Position numbers and translations under genes: made by a program. From Acidobacteriota bacterium (GTDB lineage Bacteria; Acidobacteriota; UBA890): a stretch of 7,963 bases of DNA. The DNA is taken from NCBI GenBank assembly GCA_030609765.1, contig JAUWTE010000126.1, positions 1 through 7,963 on the forward strand, given 5' to 3'. Position 1 is the first letter of the stretch, and each line of letters starts with the position of its first letter. The notes under the pieces were generated by a model, which worked only from the letters and a program-made list of their open reading frames with translations, did not search any database and was not told the DNA's origin. Positions 5,953 through 7,963 of this stretch are shown here, one piece after another.

Positions 5953-6726
5953 ATGTTGCGCTGTCGATTCACGCAGGTTGCCCTCCTCGTGGGTCTCCTC
6001 CTCGCGCCCACCAGACCGCTGGCAGCCGCGCAGGACGCCACAGAAATCGTCCGCATCGCGGACCGGAAGGTCCGCGGGGACAGTTCTCGAGGCTCGATCA
6101 AGATCGAGATCGTCCGGCCCAGCTACACGCGCGACATGACCCTGGTGCACTGGTCGAAGGGATCGGACCTCTACATGCTGCTGATGACGAGCCCGCAGCG
6201 CGACAAGGGGAGCGCCTTCCTCAAACGAGGCAAGGAGATCTGGAACTGGCTCCCGAGCATCGAGCGCACCGTGAAGCTGCCTCCGTCGATGATGACCCAG
6301 AGTTGGATGGGGACAGACTTCACGAACGACGACCTCGTGAAACAATCCTCTCTGGTCGTAGACTACACCCACGCCATCGTTGCCGAGGAGCAGATAGGAG
6401 GTCTCGACTGCTGGGAGATCGAACTCACACCGAAGCTCGACGCCGCGGTGGTGTGGGGGAAGGTCCTCCTCTGGATCGACAAGTCCGAGTACATGCAGAT
6501 GAAGGGTGAGTTCTACGACGAGGACGGCTTCCTGGTGAACCGCATGCTGGGGAAGCAGCCCAAGAAGTTCGGTGGCAAGATCCTGCCCGCCGTGCTCGAG
6601 ATGATCCCGGCCGACAAGGAGGGCCACAAGACGATCATGACCACCCTCAGTCTGGAGTTCGACGTGAAGATCGACGACGGCTTCTTCACGCAGCGCAACA
6701 TGCGCGGCCTGCGCGCCGACCGATGA
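5953..6726 (+). CDS. LolA-like outer-membrane lipoprotein-sorting protein
   Basis: The 257-residue periplasmic protein has a signal peptide at about residues 1-26 (VALLVGLLLAPTRPLAAA). The ATG at 5953 is set by GGAGGAGG just upstream; the frame is open to 5881, but the extension has no ribosome site or export signal. The core carries hallmarks of the LolA-like lipoprotein-sorting family: WNWLPSIERTVKLPPSM and SWMGTDFTNDDLV at about 97-129, then DYTHAIVAEE, LDCWEIELTP, and LLWIDKSEY about the residue range 136-180. The family adopts a half-barrel fold that binds lipid-like ligands in the periplasm. Its stop overlaps the next start as ATGA, so it works with the FtsX-type permease that follows. 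This is probably an uptake, export or lipoprotein-release system of the LolCDE/MacB kind. The actual ligand cannot be told from the sequence. Confidence 0.88.
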   Translation: MLRCRFTQVALLVGLLLAPTRPLAAAQDATEIVRIADRKVRGDSSRGSIKIEIVRPSYTRDMTLVHWSKGSDLYMLLMTSPQRDKGSAFLKRGKEIWNWLPSIERTVKLPPSMMTQSWMGTDFTNDDLVKQSSLVVDYTHAIVAEEQIGGLDCWEIELTPKLDAAVVWGKVLLWIDKSEYMQMKGEFYDEDGFLVNRMLGKQPKKFGGKILPAVLEMIPADKEGHKTIMTTLSLEFDVKIDDGFFTQRNMRGLRADR

Positions 6727-7940
6727 TCCTCAAGCTGGCTTGGCGGAACATCTGGCGGAACCGGCGGCGATCGACGATCACGATGTCGTCGATCCTCTTC
6801 GGCGTCTTCTTCGCCGTGCTTCTCCGGGCGCTGCAGCTGGGTACCTACGACCGCATCATCGACAACGTCGTCAGCAGCTTCATCGGCTACGCCCAGATCC
6901 ATGCCCATGGCTACTGGGACGACCCGGTGTTGGACAACGCGCTGGAGCAGGGCTCGCTGCCCGAGGAGATCACGAGCTCGGTCGGGGAGGTGCGGGGCGT
7001 GTTCCCACGCATCGAAAGCTTCGCCCTGTGCGCCACCGAGACGAAGACCGAGGGTGGGCTCATCGTGGGTCTGGAAGCGCGACGGGAAGAGCCCATGCTG
7101 GGTCTCGAGGACAAGCTGGTTGCCGGCGAGGTGTTTCAGGCGGACGACGCTGCTGTCTTGCTGGCGGCGGGGCTGGCGCGAAACCTCTCGCTTTCGGTCG
7201 GTGACACCCTGGTCGTGCTGGGTCAAGGCTACCACGGCGTGACCGCGGCCGGGAAGTATCCGGTCTGCGGCATCGTCAAGTTCCCTTCTCCGGACATGAA
7301 CCTGAGGCTCGTACTCCTGCCCCTTGCCGAGGGCCAACGTCTGTTCGGCGCCGAAGGTCTGGCCACGTCGCTGGTCCTCTTGATCGATGAGCCCCGGCAC
7401 CTGGATGCTGTGGTGGCGCAGGTCGAGGCGGGCCTGGACATGGAGCGCTACGAGATCCGCAGCTGGCGTCAGATCGTTCCCGAGCTGTTGCAGACCATCC
7501 AGGCCGACAACGCCGGCGGCCTGATCATGGTGCTGATTCTCTACCTGGTCATCGTGTTCGGGATCTTCGGGACCCTGCTCATGATGATGAACGAGCGGGA
7601 GTTCGAGTTCGGTGTGCTCCTATCCGTCGGCATGAACCGGGGCAAGCTGATTGCGACCACCCTGTGCGAATTGGTGATCCTCGCGCTGATGGGAGTGGGG
7701 GCCGGCATGGTGGTCGCGTATCCGGTGCAGCGGTACTTCCACCACAATCCGATCCGGTTCAGCGGCGAGGGGGGCGAGGCGTTCGAGAGTTTCGGCTGGG
7801 AGCCGCTGATGGTGGCCACCGCTGATCCCATGATCCCCCTGACACATGCGATCGGAGTGCTCATCCTCACCCTGCTGCTCAGCCTGTACGCTGTGGTGAA
7901 GATCCGGCGCTTGCATCCGGTCCAGGCGATGCGGAGGTAG
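6723..7940 (+). CDS. FtsX/LolCE-type ABC transporter permease
   Basis: A 405-residue membrane component with the MacB/LolC/FtsX topology. It has a basic N-terminal amphipathic stretch (LAWRNIWRNRRRSTI), TM1 at about 19-40, a large periplasmic domain at about 41-262, TM2 at about 265-288, TM3 at about 309-334 and TM4 at about 373-393. NEREFEFGVLLSVGM (290-304) is the cytoplasmic coupling segment typical of FtsX permeases (the ER..EIG..+A+G pattern), and the end RRLHPVQAMR is the usual closing motif. Such permeases do not transport through a channel. They transmit ATP hydrolysis to the periplasm, extracting lipoproteins or driving efflux partners. Translation is coupled to the LolA-like gene by the ATGA overlap. 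No ATP-binding domain lies in the window; a partner ATPase is expected downstream. Confidence 0.92.
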   Translation: MILKLAWRNIWRNRRRSTITMSSILFGVFFAVLLRALQLGTYDRIIDNVVSSFIGYAQIHAHGYWDDPVLDNALEQGSLPEEITSSVGEVRGVFPRIESFALCATETKTEGGLIVGLEARREEPMLGLEDKLVAGEVFQADDAAVLLAAGLARNLSLSVGDTLVVLGQGYHGVTAAGKYPVCGIVKFPSPDMNLRLVLLPLAEGQRLFGAEGLATSLVLLIDEPRHLDAVVAQVEAGLDMERYEIRSWRQIVPELLQTIQADNAGGLIMVLILYLVIVFGIFGTLLMMMNEREFEFGVLLSVGMNRGKLIATTLCELVILALMGVGAGMVVAYPVQRYFHHNPIRFSGEGGEAFESFGWEPLMVATADPMIPLTHAIGVLILTLLLSLYAVVKIRRLHPVQAMRR

Positions 7941-7945
7941 ATCGC

Positions 7946-7957
7946 GAGGAGGGGAGG
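7946..7957 (+). promoter_or_regulatory. Ribosome binding site of a gene starting beyond the right edge
   Basis: A purine run GAGGAGGGGAGG begins 6 nt after the permease stop and ends 6 nt before the end of the window. A start codon is expected at or just after 7964. Its position right behind an FtsX-type permease makes an ABC ATPase (LolD/MacB-like), or a second permease, the likely product. This is inferred from operon custom only. Confidence 0.55.
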
Positions 7958-7963
7958 CTAACG

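Noticed and set aside
5767..6627. 286-codon open frame on the minus strand
   Set aside because: It is the antisense shadow of the LolA-like gene. The product is His/Arg-rich with no domain, typical of high-GC complementary frames.
6513..7400. 295-codon open frame on the minus strand
   Set aside because: It is antisense to the LolA-like gene end and the permease, both supported by motifs and topology. The translation has shadow-like composition.
1..7963. CRISPR array, insertion sequence, tRNA or rRNA gene
   Set aside because: I saw no regular direct repeats with spacers, no transposase frame or paired terminal repeats, and no tRNA/rRNA-like segments. The only repetition found is the diverged tandem peptidase pair.

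Overview
The window is a high-GC bacterial fragment that looks like a member of the FCB-type or neighbouring uncultured phyla (Eisenbacteria, Latescibacteria, Krumholzibacteria or similar). Three things suggest this: a secreted protein ending in a FlgD-like, type IX-style sorting domain; a tail-fibre-like secreted protein with a C-terminal domain I associate with such genomes; and C10 (streptopain-family) cysteine peptidases. This is an inference from protein style, not a taxonomic assignment.

Layout. Bases 1-115 (minus) carry the start of a one-TM, TonB-like protein running off the left edge. Bases 233-587 (minus) hold a short unrecognised coding region that is readable only with one or two single-base frameshifts at G/C runs. 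Bases 588-5729 (minus) form one tightly packed unit of secreted proteins. In transcription order these are a small protein with a FlgD-like C-terminal domain (5154-5729), a tail-fibre-like protein (3885-5141), an intact C10 peptidase preproprotein (2213-3868), and a second C10 copy broken by four in-frame stops (588-2216). The broken copy is split into a secreted propeptide-only ORF (1920-2216) and an orphan catalytic ORF (588-1784). Gaps are 12 and 16 nt, then a 4-nt ATGA overlap.

A 223-nt divergent region (5730-5952) separates this unit from a plus-strand pair. That pair is a LolA-like outer-membrane lipoprotein-sorting protein (5953-6726) overlapping by ATGA an FtsX/LolCE-type ABC permease (6723-7940). 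A strong ribosome binding site at 7946-7957 announces a third gene just beyond the right edge, plausibly the ATPase.

How the genes may work together. The minus-strand unit looks like a secreted or cell-surface proteolytic cassette. The most interesting point is the propeptide-only ORF directly downstream of, and translationally coupled to, the intact peptidase. In Streptococcus, the C10 peptidase SpeB is followed by Spi, a stand-alone propeptide-like inhibitor. Here the nonsense-broken second copy may be a dead duplicate, or a propeptide-like inhibitor in the making. The plus-strand unit is ordinary envelope lipoprotein or small-molecule transport machinery.
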